Part shown: piece after piece, positions 54,480 through 62,437 of the stretch
Layout: each line of letters opens with the position of its first letter
How positions within the stretch are numbered: position 1 is the stretch's first letter
DNA from: Nitratireductor basaltis
GTDB lineage: Bacteria; Pseudomonadota; Alphaproteobacteria; Rhizobiales; Rhizobiaceae
Length of the DNA stretch: 64,000 nucleotides
Assembly (NCBI RefSeq): GCF_000733725.1
Contig: NZ_JMQM01000001.1
Location: 1,054,001 to 1,118,000, forward strand
Reading direction: 5' to 3'
Notes under the pieces: model-generated
What the model was told of the DNA's origin: nothing
The model's input: the letters and a program-made list of their open reading frames with translations, nothing else
Databases searched by the model: none
Program-made: the position numbers and the translations under genes

Positions 54480-55975
54480 TCCACACCCAGCTTCTGACGC
54501 ACAAGGGCATTTACAGCCTGCGGATTGGCCTTGCCGCCGGTGGCCTTCATGACCTGCCCGACAAACCAGCCCGCAAGTGTAGGCTTGGCTTTCGCCTGCT
54601 CAACCTTTTCAGGGTTTTCTGCGATGACCGCATCGACCGCTGCCTCGATTGCGCCGGTATCGGTCACCTGCTTCATGCCGCGTTCCTCGACGACAATCTT
54701 CGGATCTCCGCCCTCGTTCCAGATGATCTCGAACAGGTCTTTCGCGATCTTGCCGGAGATAGTGCCATCCTGGATCAGGTCGACGATCGCGCCAAGCTGT
54801 TCGGGATTGACGGGCGTCTGCTCAATATCGAGGCCCGCCTTGTTGAGAGCTCCCAACAGGTCATTGATGACCCAGTTGGCTGCCATCTTGCCGTCACGCC
54901 CGTTGGCAACTTGCTCGAAGAAATCTGCAGTTGCCTTTTCGGAGACGAGAACGGAAGCATCATATTCCGACAGGCCAAGCTTTTCGATGAAGCGGGCTTT
55001 CTTCTCGTCCGGCAGTTCCGGAAGATCCTTTGCCAATTCGTCGACGAAGGCCTGGTCAAATTCGAGCGGAAGAAGATCGGGATCGGGGAAGTAGCGATAA
55101 TCATGCGCTTCTTCCTTCGAACGCATGGAGCGGGTCTCGCCCTTTGCAGGATCGAAGAGGCGCGTTTCCTGATCGATCTCCCCGCCATCTTCCAGAATCG
55201 CGATCTGACGCCGGGCTTCCGACTCGATTGCCTGGCCGACAAAACGGATCGAATTTACGTTCTTGATTTCGCAGCGTGTTCCGAAGCCCTCGCCCGGCCG
55301 GCGTACGGACACATTGACGTCCGCCCGCATCGAGCCCTCGTCCATATTGCCGTCACAGGTACCCAGATATCGCAGGATGGTGCGCAGCTTGGTCAGAAAG
55401 GCCTTGGCCTCATCTGCCGAACGCATGTCCGGCTTGGAGACAATCTCCATCAGGGCCACACCTGAACGGTTCAGATCGACAAACGACATGGTCGGATGCT
55501 GGTCATGCATGGACTTGCCCGCATCCTGCTCCAGATGCAGCCGCTCGATACCCACATGGATCTCCTCGAACGAGCCGTCGCGTGCAGGGCCGACATTCAC
55601 GATAACGATGCCCTCGCCCACGATCGGGTGCTTGAACTGGGAGATCTGGTAACCCTGCGGGAGATCCGGGTAGAAATAGTTCTTTCGATCGAACACCGAG
55701 CGGTTGTTGATCCTGGCTTTCAGGCCGAGGCCCGTACGCACAGCCTGGCGTACGCATTCCTCATTGATTACCGGCAGCATGCCCGGCATCGCCGCATCAA
55801 CGAGAGACACTTTGGAATTGGGTTCGGCACCGAAATCGGTGGCTGCGCCGGAAAAAAGCTTGGAGCGCGATGTCACCTGCGCATGGATTTCCATACCGAT
55901 GATGATCTCCCAGTCGCCGGTGGCGCCGGAAATGAAACGCTTCGGATCGGGTACACGCGTGTCGATGATGGTCAT
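54476..55975 (-). CDS. gatB: Asp-tRNA(Asn)/Glu-tRNA(Gln) amidotransferase subunit B
   Basis: Transamidates misacylated Glu-tRNA(Gln) and Asp-tRNA(Asn); acts with GatA and GatC, whose genes are not in this window. 499 residues from ATG 55975. Seen: [77 protein letters not shown] followed by IKNVNS, all diagnostic of GatB; the YqeY-like tail domain starts near residue 350. The GNAT gene is coupled downstream. Confidence 0.97.
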   Translation of the reverse strand: MTIIDTRVPDPKRFISGATGDWEIIIGMEIHAQVTSRSKLFSGAATDFGAEPNSKVSLVDAAMPGMLPVINEECVRQAVRTGLGLKARINNRSVFDRKNYFYPDLPQGYQISQFKHPIVGEGIVIVNVGPARDGSFEEIHVGIERLHLEQDAGKSMHDQHPTMSFVDLNRSGVALMEIVSKPDMRSADEAKAFLTKLRTILRYLGTCDGNMDEGSMRADVNVSVRRPGEGFGTRCEIKNVNSIRFVGQAIESEARRQIAILEDGGEIDQETRLFDPAKGETRSMRSKEEAHDYRYFPDPDLLPLEFDQAFVDELAKDLPELPDEKKARFIEKLGLSEYDASVLVSEKATADFFEQVANGRDGKMAANWVINDLLGALNKAGLDIEQTPVNPEQLGAIVDLIQDGTISGKIAKDLFEIIWNEGGDPKIVVEERGMKQVTDTGAIEAAVDAVIAENPEKVEQAKAKPTLAGWFVGQVMKATGGKANPQAVNALVRQKLGVE

Positions 55976-56092
55976 GGAGCCGTGGTCAAATGAAGGATTG
56001 GGATCAGTCGTGTGGCTAGCCCAATCAGACCGCTGTGGCAAGCGTACCTTGGCCGGTACGCCTGCCGGAGGGCTCTTCAAGCCGATATCGGG

Positions 56093-56524
56093 TCAGGCCG
56101 TGGCGATATAGCTGCGAATATCTTCGGCTTCTCGCTCAACATCCTCGATACGGCGCTTCACGACATCGCCGATGGAAACAAGGCCGGCAAGCTTCCCGTC
56201 CTTTTCTACCGGTAGGTGGCGGAAGCGCCCTGCAGTCATGACCTGCATGACTTCATTGACCGAGTTGTCCTCACGGCAAACCTGGACCTTCGCGGTCATG
56301 ACGCTTGAAACGGGTTGTCTTAGAGTTTCCGCGCCGCTTCTTCCAAGCGCCCTCACAATATCGCGTTCCGAAACTATGCCGTTGATCCTTTGACCGTCCC
56401 TGGAAACGACCAGCGCACCGACACCATGTTCGGACAGCAGGGATGCTGCCTCGGCAAGGGTGCTGTCGGGGGAAATTGTCAAAACATCCCGTCCCTTGGA
56501 ATCGAGAATGGCCTTCACCGTCAT
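56093..56524 (-). CDS. Tandem CBS-domain protein
   Basis: 143 residues from ATG 56524, preceded by GAGGAGACGGCA. The first CBS domain (about 15-70) contains LAEAASLLSEHGVGALVV and INGIVSERDIVRAL; the second (75-130) contains VNEVMQVMTAGRFRHLPV and LAGLVSIGDVVKRR. Stand-alone CBS pairs bind adenine nucleotides and sense energy or second messengers. A longer frame running upstream past 57000 is rejected because it lies over the rhomboid gene. Confidence 0.92.
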   Translation of the reverse strand: MTVKAILDSKGRDVLTISPDSTLAEAASLLSEHGVGALVVSRDGQRINGIVSERDIVRALGRSGAETLRQPVSSVMTAKVQVCREDNSVNEVMQVMTAGRFRHLPVEKDGKLAGLVSIGDVVKRRIEDVEREAEDIRSYIATA

Positions 56525-56691
56525 TGCCGTCTCCTCATCGGTCTTGTGATGACCAGGGACCGGTGTGATGCTGGTCATCCATCCTGTGCGGCCAGCAACC
56601 CTCCCCGATTGCCGGTCAGACAGAAGCGACGCTGTCTGAAAGTGGATGTTGAACCGTGTTGGAGGGCTTTGCAAGCGCAGGCTGTGTGCAC

Positions 56692-57405
56692 TCAACGGAA
56701 GTTGCGAGCAAACAGACGGATCAGGAGAAAGCCGGCGAGAAAGCCGCCAATGTGAGCTTCCCAGGCGATGGTCTGAGCGCCTGACGAGGCTGAGGCGATG
56801 CCGACAACGAGGTTGACCATCGACCAAACCAGGAGAAAGGTGACCACGGTGCGCGACTTCAATACCTGCGGGATGGTCAGAACAGGCCCGTTGAAACGTG
56901 ACCTCGCCTGGCTGCGATCGATGCGAAAGCCGAAGCGTGCCGCAGCGCCCATCATTCCTGATATGGCTCCGGATGCACCGACCACCGGAGTAGCGTCCTG
57001 GGAGTGCACGATGAAGTGCAGCAGCACGGCAAATCCTGCAGTGACAATCCAGAAGATGAGGAAGCGTACTGCCCCGATCCGGCCAGCCAGGGGAGAGCCG
57101 AAGGCCGCAAGCCAGATCATGTTGACCACGAGATGGCCCGTGCTGCCATGCAGAAAGGCGTAGGTGACGGGAGTCGTGAAGGCATGGAAGTCCAATGTGT
57201 AGGGACCGGTATAGCGCAAGGGTATGAATGACAGATCGCGCAGCAATATCCATTGCTGTTCGGCTGTCAGCACGAACTCCTGCAGCACGAAAATGCCGCA
57301 ACAGATCGCCGCCAGGATGACGACGATGGTCGGGATGTTGAAAGCCGGCACCTTCGCATTTGGCTCTTGATCATCCTGGAGCTCGTGGGGGGAATTCGAA
57401 GACAT
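56692..57405 (-). CDS. Rhomboid family intramembrane serine protease
   Basis: 237 residues from ATG 57405 (GGAG seven bases upstream); ATG 57429 is an alternative. Six or seven membrane spans. Catalytic Ser145 lies in GASGAISG and the catalytic His218 in WEAHIGGFLAGF; the fold-stabilising segment LHGSTGHLVVNMIWLAAFG with HxxxN is present. It cleaves membrane proteins within the bilayer; the substrate is unknown. A terminator-like hairpin on the same strand stands about 70 bp before its start. Confidence 0.94.
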   Translation of the reverse strand: MSSNSPHELQDDQEPNAKVPAFNIPTIVVILAAICCGIFVLQEFVLTAEQQWILLRDLSFIPLRYTGPYTLDFHAFTTPVTYAFLHGSTGHLVVNMIWLAAFGSPLAGRIGAVRFLIFWIVTAGFAVLLHFIVHSQDATPVVGASGAISGMMGAAARFGFRIDRSQARSRFNGPVLTIPQVLKSRTVVTFLLVWSMVNLVVGIASASSGAQTIAWEAHIGGFLAGFLLIRLFARNFR

Positions 57406-57746
57406 CTTCAGCTCCGGTGGACAGTTCATCGCGATCAGCTTTGTACGCGAATGCGTCTACCAAGCCTGATACCACAAGAAAAGCCGCCCGGCATGCCGAG
57501 CGGCTTCAGGTTGAGCCCCCTGTACGAACTCCGTCCCCAACGGTTTCGCTTATTGATTGTCTACTTGGCAGTTTATGCCCTAATCGGCAATCTCAACCCT
57601 TTGTTAACCCTAACAAATCCTTCCCGTGCACAAGTCCGATCGAGACTGGCACGCCATCTGCTTCTCCTGTCTTGTAGACGGATCGGATGACCGATTCCGT
57701 CCAGGAATGAAACATCTGGAAGGCTTCGGAGCCGGGAGAGGTTGAT
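57406..57746. other. Intergenic region, rhomboid / PAS_5 gene, with candidate small RNA
   Basis: 341 bp between divergent genes, without a coding gene. It contains a minus-strand intrinsic terminator (57475-57506) that no annotated minus-strand gene explains. The upstream ~100 bases on that strand could be a small RNA or a leader that attenuates the rhomboid gene. AT-rich sequence with TTAACCC near 57604 may be promoter for either strand. The PAS_5 ribosome binding site GGGAGAGG is at 57734-57741. Confidence 0.5.
57475..57506 (-). terminator. Minus-strand intrinsic terminator of a candidate small RNA or leader
   Basis: On the minus strand AAGCCGC (57506-57500), an internal CGG/CCG stem with loop CATG, and GCGGCTT (57487-57481) are followed by TTCTTG, giving a GGCTTTTCTTG end. 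The nearest gene downstream on that strand is the rhomboid; none lies immediately upstream. Confidence 0.65.
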
Positions 57747-58382
57747 ATGAGACAGGGTGGATCGAACCAGCTGTTCCAATATTGGAACCGGCTGCGCGGA
57801 AATCGCGCGGCTCCGCTGCGTACTGAGATCGAACCTTCGGATATCCGCACGCTTCTGGCAGATACCTTCATCCTGGAGAAGGATGGACGCGGCGAGGCAA
57901 CATTCCGTCTGGCAGGGACGCGAATCTGTTCGCACTACGGGCAGGAACTGAAAAGTCGTGCGTTCTGCCCGCTCTGGAGCGCGCAGGACCAGGCCCGCAT
58001 GGCCCGTCTGGTGGATCATGTTTTCGAGCAGGATGCGGTGGTTGTCCTGGAATTCGACGGTCTTACCGAACAGGGACGATCGGTGACATTTGAAGCCATC
58101 ATTCTCCCCTTGAGCGGTGGCCAGGAAGGACCGCGGGCCCTGGGTGCACTGTTTCCGCTCCAGAAGCCGTTCTGGCTGGGTGCCGATCCGGTTCTTGAGA
58201 ATCAGCTGCACAGTTTCAGGCTGATCGACCCGGACCGCGAGCCCCTATTCCTCGGCAACCGTCCCGAAATTTCGGTCCCGCCGCTCTCGCCCCATTCCAT
58301 GGCTGCAGACCTGCCGGAAACCAACAGGCCCTTGAAAAAGGTAAGACATTTGGTTGTCTTCGAAGGCGGCAAGGTCGACTGA
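57747..58382 (+). CDS. PAS_5 (DUF1457) domain protein
   Basis: 211 residues. The N-terminal ~150 residues are a PAS_5 domain: FQYWNRLRGNRAAPLRTEIE followed by PSDIRTLLADTFILE, FRLAGTRICSHYG and LGALFPLQKPFWLG are its hallmark. The Caulobacter family member MopJ links cell-cycle and stress signals; the role here is inferred from that family. The C-terminal ~60 residues are not conserved, ending VRHLVVFEGGKVD. Ribosome binding site GGGAGAGG. Followed 96 bp later by a tandem PilZ gene on the same strand. Confidence 0.87.
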   Translation: MRQGGSNQLFQYWNRLRGNRAAPLRTEIEPSDIRTLLADTFILEKDGRGEATFRLAGTRICSHYGQELKSRAFCPLWSAQDQARMARLVDHVFEQDAVVVLEFDGLTEQGRSVTFEAIILPLSGGQEGPRALGALFPLQKPFWLGADPVLENQLHSFRLIDPDREPLFLGNRPEISVPPLSPHSMAADLPETNRPLKKVRHLVVFEGGKVD

Positions 58383-58478
58383 TCTCTTCACGAAGCTTAC
58401 TTCGTATTAAGGAATGCGGCTGTATCGTCTTGACACGCACCGGTTGTTCAACAATGGACCAGCCGGAAGGGTGACAAG

Positions 58479-59087
58479 ATGATCGCAACAGCCAGCTCCA
58501 TCCAGAACCAGCAGGTCGAGCGCCGCCGCTTTCAGCGCGTGCGAATTTCTGTCTATGGCCGCTATATGCTGCAGGACCGGACGGAATATGCCTGCAAGGT
58601 AATCGACATGTCTCCGGGCAATGTCTCGCTTCAGGCGGAATATCCCGGTCGGGTCGGTGAGCGTATCATTGTCTATCTCGATCACATCGGACGTATCGAA
58701 GGACGGATGACACGCAGGATCGATGGCGGTTTCGCCATGGAGATCAACGCGTCGGAACGCAAACGCGACAAGCTTGCCGCTCAGCTTACCTGGTTGGCGA
58801 ACAAGCATGAGCTTGACCTTCCGGAAGATCGTCGCCACGAGCGCATCACTCCGCGCAATCCGATAACGCACATCAAGTTGCCGGATGGGCGCCAGTATCA
58901 GTGTCGGATTGTCGATCTTTCGCTGTCGGGTGCAGCGGTCGAGAGCCAGGTCAAGCCTGCGCTCGGCACACAGGTCTTCCTCGGCTCCATGCGTGGCCGC
59001 GTCGTTCGCCATTTCGAGGACGGTGTCGCCATCGAATTTGCAGCCGTACAGGAACAGGCGACTCTTGATCAGGAATTTTCCGACTAG
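58479..59087 (+). CDS. Tandem PilZ-domain protein
   Basis: 202 residues with two PilZ domains. The first (about 13-95) has RRRFQRVRISVYG but its second motif is D43-M-S45-P-G-N48, lacking the final Gly of DxSxxG. The second (about 115-195) has RRHERITPR and an intact D146-L-S148-L-S-G151. Only the second is therefore a clear candidate for cyclic-di-GMP binding; the first may be structural or dimerising. Cytoplasmic, with no membrane segment. Ends in a strong terminator. Its position beside a PAS_5 gene suggests signalling for motility or surface attachment, as inference. Confidence 0.9.
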   Translation: MIATASSIQNQQVERRRFQRVRISVYGRYMLQDRTEYACKVIDMSPGNVSLQAEYPGRVGERIIVYLDHIGRIEGRMTRRIDGGFAMEINASERKRDKLAAQLTWLANKHELDLPEDRRHERITPRNPITHIKLPDGRQYQCRIVDLSLSGAAVESQVKPALGTQVFLGSMRGRVVRHFEDGVAIEFAAVQEQATLDQEFSD

Positions 59088-59115
59088 AAAAAACGCTTCG
59101 GATTCACGCTTTCCC

Positions 59116-59148
59116 AACGCCGCAGGCTTCCGCCTAGCGGCGTTTTTT
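59116..59148 (+). terminator. Intrinsic terminator after the PilZ gene
   Basis: AACGCCGC (59116-59123) pairs with GCGGCGTT (59137-59144), with an inner AGGC/GCCT stem, followed by a run of T to 59148. Strong terminator 28 bp after the PilZ stop. Confidence 0.9.
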
Positions 59149-59238
59149 CTTTCGGCGACGAGAAGAAGTGCCTGAAAGCCTGGTCGGCCAAACTCGGAGG
59201 GTTAACAACCGATGATCGACGCTGTTAAACTTTTATAC

Positions 59239-59345
59239 TTGAGCTTTACTTGTGATGTTTAAAATTTGAAACGTTTTTTACTGTGACATTTTGCGTGAGA
59301 TAAATTCGTCTCTGCCATTGTCTCCTCAAACGGGGAGACAAAAAA
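59239..59345 (+). promoter_or_regulatory. AT-rich leader with ribosome-binding-site hairpin before BTLCP gene
   Basis: AT-rich sequence from 59221 to 59280 probably holds the promoter (TTGAGC at 59239 and TAAAAT at 59260, spacing 15, only a weak match). Just before the gene, TTGTCTCC (59318-59325) pairs perfectly with GGAGACAA (59334-59341) around loop TCAAACGG. The Shine-Dalgarno GGGGAGA lies inside this stem, five bases from ATG 59346, so the hairpin could limit translation. The base-pairing is seen; the regulatory role is inferred. Confidence 0.5.
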
Positions 59346-59960
59346 ATGCATTCCAAAAAGACGGGCGCGCTGTTTTTCGCTGCATCCATCATCATCGGGG
59401 CGTTCACCGCACAGGCCAGTGCCACAGTCGATTTCATGCCTACCGGCAGCGTTACCAGCCAGCCGGTCGGTCATTACGAACTATGCCAGCGCGCACCTTC
59501 CGAATGCGCGCCAACACGGTCGGCAAACGGCCCCGTACATCTGTCGCGCGATCTTTGGGCGAAGATGATCGAAGTAAACAACAAGATTAATTCCACTATC
59601 ATACCGCGCACTGACATGGAGCTGTGGGGTCAGGAAGAATTGTGGTCCTATCCTGAACTATATGGTGATTGCGAAGACTATGTGCTTGAGAAACGCCGTC
59701 TTCTGATGGAGGCAGGTGTTCCGGCAGGCAATCTCCTTATCACGGTGGTGCGTCAGCCGAACGGTGATGGCCATGCGGTGCTTACGGTCAACACGCATCT
59801 TGGCGACTTCATCCTCGACAATCTCGAACCGCGTATCCTTTCATGGTCGCAGACCCCTTACGAATATCTCAAGCGTCAGGCTCCCAACCATGCCGGCGCA
59901 TGGGTAGCGGTGCATGACGGTCGTGCTGTGGCCGTCGGTGCTGTCGGTTCCAACCGCTAG
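59346..59960 (+). CDS. Bacterial transglutaminase-like cysteine proteinase (BTLCP)
   Basis: 204 residues, periplasmic. Signal peptide ends at TAQASA near residue 26. The papain-like catalytic triad is visible as Cys109 (YGDCEDYVLEKR), His143 (GDGHAVLTV) and Asp158 (FILDNLEP), the pattern of the BTLCP/Peptidase_C93 family. Family relative LapG is regulated through cyclic-di-GMP in pseudomonads and clips surface adhesins; whether this protein does so is unknown, and no LapD-like gene is in the window. Two conserved cysteines in ELCQRAPSEC may form a disulfide. Follows a tandem PilZ gene. Confidence 0.9.
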   Translation: MHSKKTGALFFAASIIIGAFTAQASATVDFMPTGSVTSQPVGHYELCQRAPSECAPTRSANGPVHLSRDLWAKMIEVNNKINSTIIPRTDMELWGQEELWSYPELYGDCEDYVLEKRRLLMEAGVPAGNLLITVVRQPNGDGHAVLTVNTHLGDFILDNLEPRILSWSQTPYEYLKRQAPNHAGAWVAVHDGRAVAVGAVGSNR

Positions 59961-60016
59961 AGATCACGGGTTACCCGGTCGAGTCCCACCTCCCCGTCCC
60001 CAACGACCGGGTGCAC

Positions 60017-60045
60017 GGAGCCGACCCTTCCCCGGGGTCGGCTCC
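60017..60045. terminator. Strong hairpin between BTLCP and gamma-carbonic-anhydrase genes
   Basis: GGAGCCGACCC (60017-60027) and GGGTCGGCTCC (60035-60045) form an 11-bp stem. No T-run, but the stem lies between convergent genes and probably ends or protects both transcripts. Confidence 0.6.
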
Positions 60046-60056
60046 ACACCGGGGAT

Positions 60057-60587
60057 TCATCCTGCTTCACGCAGGCCCTTGAGGAAGCGTCTGCCATTCG
60101 CGACATAGTGCTTTGCAGACAGCCGCAGGCCGTCTATCGCCGCTTGGTCAAGGCTTCTTACGGTTTTGGCTGGAGAACCGACAATTAGTGAATTTGGCTC
60201 GAAGGTCTTGCCTTCGGTGATCAGTGCGCCCGCACCAACCAGACAGTTTTCAGGGATGTCAGCGCCATTCAGGATGATTGCGCCCATCCCTACCAGAACA
60301 TTTGAGCCAAGCTTGCAGCCGTGGAGCAGGGCGCGGTGGCCGATCGTGCAGCCCTCCCCAATTTCCAGTGGAAACCCGGGATCGGTGTGCATGACAACAT
60401 GTTCCTGAACGTTGGTTGCGGCACCGATCCTTATCGGTTCGTTATCGCCGCGGATCGTTGAGCCAAACCAGATGCTGACATCCCGCCCGATCTCGATGTT
60501 GCCGATCAGTTCCGCACTCTGTGCTATGAAGTTGGTCTCGCGTTCGATGAATTGGGGTGTCTTCCCATCGATTTCGTAGATCGGCAT
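60057..60587 (-). CDS. Gamma-carbonic anhydrase family protein (YrdA-like)
   Basis: 176 residues of left-handed beta-helix hexapeptide repeats (SAELIGNIEIGRDVSIWFGS and following). The presumed Zn ligands His67 (VVMHTDPG), His84 and His89 (IGHRALLHGC) are in the right places. Relatives include mitochondrial complex I gamma-CA subunits and PaaY; enzyme activity is often undetectable in this subgroup. Single gene between a convergent BTLCP gene and a divergent unknown membrane protein. Confidence 0.93.
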   Translation of the reverse strand: MPIYEIDGKTPQFIERETNFIAQSAELIGNIEIGRDVSIWFGSTIRGDNEPIRIGAATNVQEHVVMHTDPGFPLEIGEGCTIGHRALLHGCKLGSNVLVGMGAIILNGADIPENCLVGAGALITEGKTFEPNSLIVGSPAKTVRSLDQAAIDGLRLSAKHYVANGRRFLKGLREAG

Positions 60588-60686
60588 CGCTCATGCTCTC
60601 CAGTTGGCGAATTTACCATGGCTTTACCATAAGATGCGAGCTTCGAACCATGTCGAGCCTGTAGCCGAGAGCGTTTGAACCGAGAC

Positions 60687-61409
60687 ATGGCCTCCGCAAA
60701 AGATCCTGCCGCAGAAACCCAGGCATACGCAAACTTGCCCAAGCGCGTGCTGATGGGTGCCCTGCTCTTCCTGATTTCAGCCGTAGCTCTTGTGGTTGCC
60801 GCAAAATGGGCGGGCGGAAAGCTTGTGGATGGCGGGCACAGTCTGTCACAGGAAACGCGCAGCATCATTGTCTCGGGAACAATGGTTCAGGTGCCCGACA
60901 ACATGATCCGTCGCAGTGAAGCACGGCGCGATGGCGTGCGGGACAAACTGGATCTCTACATGGTCTGGCCTGAACTTGTCGGATACACGCACGACAATCG
61001 CGCTGCATTCAATCACATGGACGACACCCACAGGCTTGTCATGTTCAGTCTGGAGCCGCGCATGATCTCACGCGACATGAGCAGTCGGTACGATCTCGTC
61101 TATCGCAAGCTCCTGTCGTCGCAGGCGGTGGAAGGCCCCGCAGAACTTCTGGTTTACGAATTCGAGGCCGGTTCAGGTTTTGAAGACGAACTGCTTTATG
61201 TCGGCCTCAAGGGCGGCAAGGATCCCTTCGTGGCACGATGCCTGAAGGTTTCGGTCGCTTCCGACACGTTTGCTCCGTGCGAGCGCGACGTGCATCTCAA
61301 CGAACAACTCAGCCTGTTCTATCGTTTCCCCCGTGCACTGCTGGGTGAATGGCGGGCCCTCGACAAGGGCGTGGTGCAAAAGGCGCAGAGCCTTATCGGA
61401 AATCAGTAA
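60687..61409 (+). CDS. Uncharacterised membrane-anchored protein
   Basis: 240 residues from ATG 60687 (a TTG at 60675 would add four). Not recognised. After ~22 charged residues there is one hydrophobic helix (VLMGALLFLISAVALVVAAK, about 22-41), then a ~200-residue soluble domain, predicted periplasmic. That domain is rich in charged residues and has two cysteines (RCLKVS, PCERDVHL) that could form a disulfide. Length and topology resemble small inner-membrane-anchored proteins conserved in rhizobia. It is followed 81 bp later by the small-protein gene. Confidence 0.72.
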   Translation: MASAKDPAAETQAYANLPKRVLMGALLFLISAVALVVAAKWAGGKLVDGGHSLSQETRSIIVSGTMVQVPDNMIRRSEARRDGVRDKLDLYMVWPELVGYTHDNRAAFNHMDDTHRLVMFSLEPRMISRDMSSRYDLVYRKLLSSQAVEGPAELLVYEFEAGSGFEDELLYVGLKGGKDPFVARCLKVSVASDTFAPCERDVHLNEQLSLFYRFPRALLGEWRALDKGVVQKAQSLIGNQ

Positions 61410-61490
61410 TAGCCTTCGAGATTTGGGAACACCATTCGAGACGGTTCGTTAGGCTCTCAACGAGCCCATTCATGGATCTGGAGGTGGTGC

Positions 61491-61667
61491 ATGATCGAAC
61501 GACACGACGAGATGGATCGAAATAGGCCCAAACCCAAATCAGGGCTGAACGGCAAGACCCCGGCCGAAGGTCCTCACGCCCGCTCGGATCTGCAGGACAC
61601 CGAGAAGACACCAGGAACCGGTGCCTTGCCTGATCGCAAAAGCGAGGTGGATGTAGGCCCTGATTGA
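61491..61667 (+). CDS. Small hydrophilic protein, 58 residues
   Basis: ATG 61491 to TGA 61665-61667. A strong Shine-Dalgarno, GGAGGTGG, stands six bases before the start, which is the main support. The protein is highly hydrophilic, without a membrane segment, rich in Lys, Asp, Pro and Gly (opening MIERHDEMDRNRPKPKSGLN, closing SEVDVGPD), and probably disordered. No family recognised. It lies 39 bp upstream of another small-protein gene and may share its transcript. Confidence 0.55.
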   Translation: MIERHDEMDRNRPKPKSGLNGKTPAEGPHARSDLQDTEKTPGTGALPDRKSEVDVGPD

Positions 61668-61706
61668 TCCGCCAGTGGAGTGGTATTTCTGACAAGCGAG
61701 GCGAGT

Positions 61707-62048
61707 ATGGGCGAAAGCAGCAAGCGCCGGGCCAACAATCCAGCGCAGATCTCCGGAGACATCGATGCGGGGCGTACGGGAGACAAGCGTCCCGGTTTTG
61801 ATCCCGCTGCCGCACCCCTGTCTACCGATGGTGAGGCCGGCGGTGTTCGAATGAGCGAGGCTCAAATTCGCGAAGCGCGTATATCTGAGCTTTCAAACCA
61901 GCAGCATGATAAAGATGTGTCTTATGGTGACGCCATGCGTCCGCTCAATGCCAAACCGGCCGGGGGCCACTACGGTTTCGTAGCACTCGCCGCCATTGTT
62001 GCGGCTGCTGCCATGATCATTGCTGTAGTCGCGCTTCTGAGCATGTAG
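61707..62048 (+). CDS. Small membrane-anchored protein, 113 residues
   Basis: Start ATG 61707 (CGAGGCG upstream); in-frame starts before it are less likely. The N-terminal ~85 residues are hydrophilic and Gly/Ala/Pro-rich (ISGDIDAGRTGDKRPGFDPA), then one C-terminal hydrophobic helix (FVALAAIVAAAAMIIAVVAL) ends the protein. The layout suggests a tail-anchored inner-membrane protein with its N-terminus in the cytoplasm. I recognise no family. Followed 5 bp later by a terminator-like hairpin that mainly serves the opposite strand. Confidence 0.65.
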   Translation: MGESSKRRANNPAQISGDIDAGRTGDKRPGFDPAAAPLSTDGEAGGVRMSEAQIREARISELSNQQHDKDVSYGDAMRPLNAKPAGGHYGFVALAAIVAAAAMIIAVVALLSM

Positions 62049-62052
62049 GCAT

Positions 62053-62080
62053 AAAAAAGCGCGCCATGAAGGCGCGCCTT
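62053..62080. terminator. Terminator between small-protein and DUF3126 genes
   Basis: GCGCGCC (62059-62065), loop ATGAA, GGCGCGC (62071-62077). Six A bases at 62053-62058 give a U6 tract on the minus strand, so it ends the DUF3126 transcript; on the plus strand only CTT follows. Confidence 0.85.
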
Positions 62081-62103
62081 GATCAACGATATTGCGGTCT
62101 AGA

Positions 62104-62367
62104 TCAGTCGAGATCGATATCGAGGATGGCCATGGAGAAGTTGTAGGACAACTCGCCTTCGTCCTCATCCTTGAAAATGATTCCGAGGAACTCGTCGCCG
62201 ACATAGAGCTCGCAGGAATCATCCTTGCGAGGACGGGCCTTCACCTCCAGCGACGGATTGTTGAATGTACGCTTGAAATAGGCGTCGAGCTTGCGGATCT
62301 CTTCGGGCTTCAAAAAACTTCTCCGATGGAATTTGGGTTCGGCTATGGCCTGGTGAGCTTCTGACAT
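62104..62367 (-). CDS. DUF3126 family protein
   Basis: 87 residues. The conserved core, FLKPEEIRKLDAYFKRTFNN then LEVKARPRKDDSCELYVGDE and FLGIIFKDEDEGELSYNFSM, matches DUF3126, a small alphaproteobacterial family of unknown function. The N-terminal ~15 residues vary, so the start is uncertain. It follows cysE on the same strand by 70 bp and could share its transcript. Confidence 0.88.
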   Translation of the reverse strand: MSEAHQAIAEPKFHRRSFLKPEEIRKLDAYFKRTFNNPSLEVKARPRKDDSCELYVGDEFLGIIFKDEDEGELSYNFSMAILDIDLD

Positions 62368-62437
62368 GCAGGCCTCTGCAGTGTAAACCCTTCACGCCAG
62401 ACTTGGTTCAAACAATTCCCACCTTCGCGAAACTGTC

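Noticed and set aside
54410-55465. 351-codon frame on the plus strand, antisense to gatB and the acetyltransferase gene
   Set aside because: gatB is certain in this region. The antisense product is compositionally odd and resembles nothing.
56525-57301. N-terminal extension of the CBS-protein frame
   Set aside because: The extension is antisense-free but out of frame with the rhomboid gene on the same strand and reads as Arg/His/Cys-rich sequence; the CBS start with a Shine-Dalgarno at 56524 is convincing.
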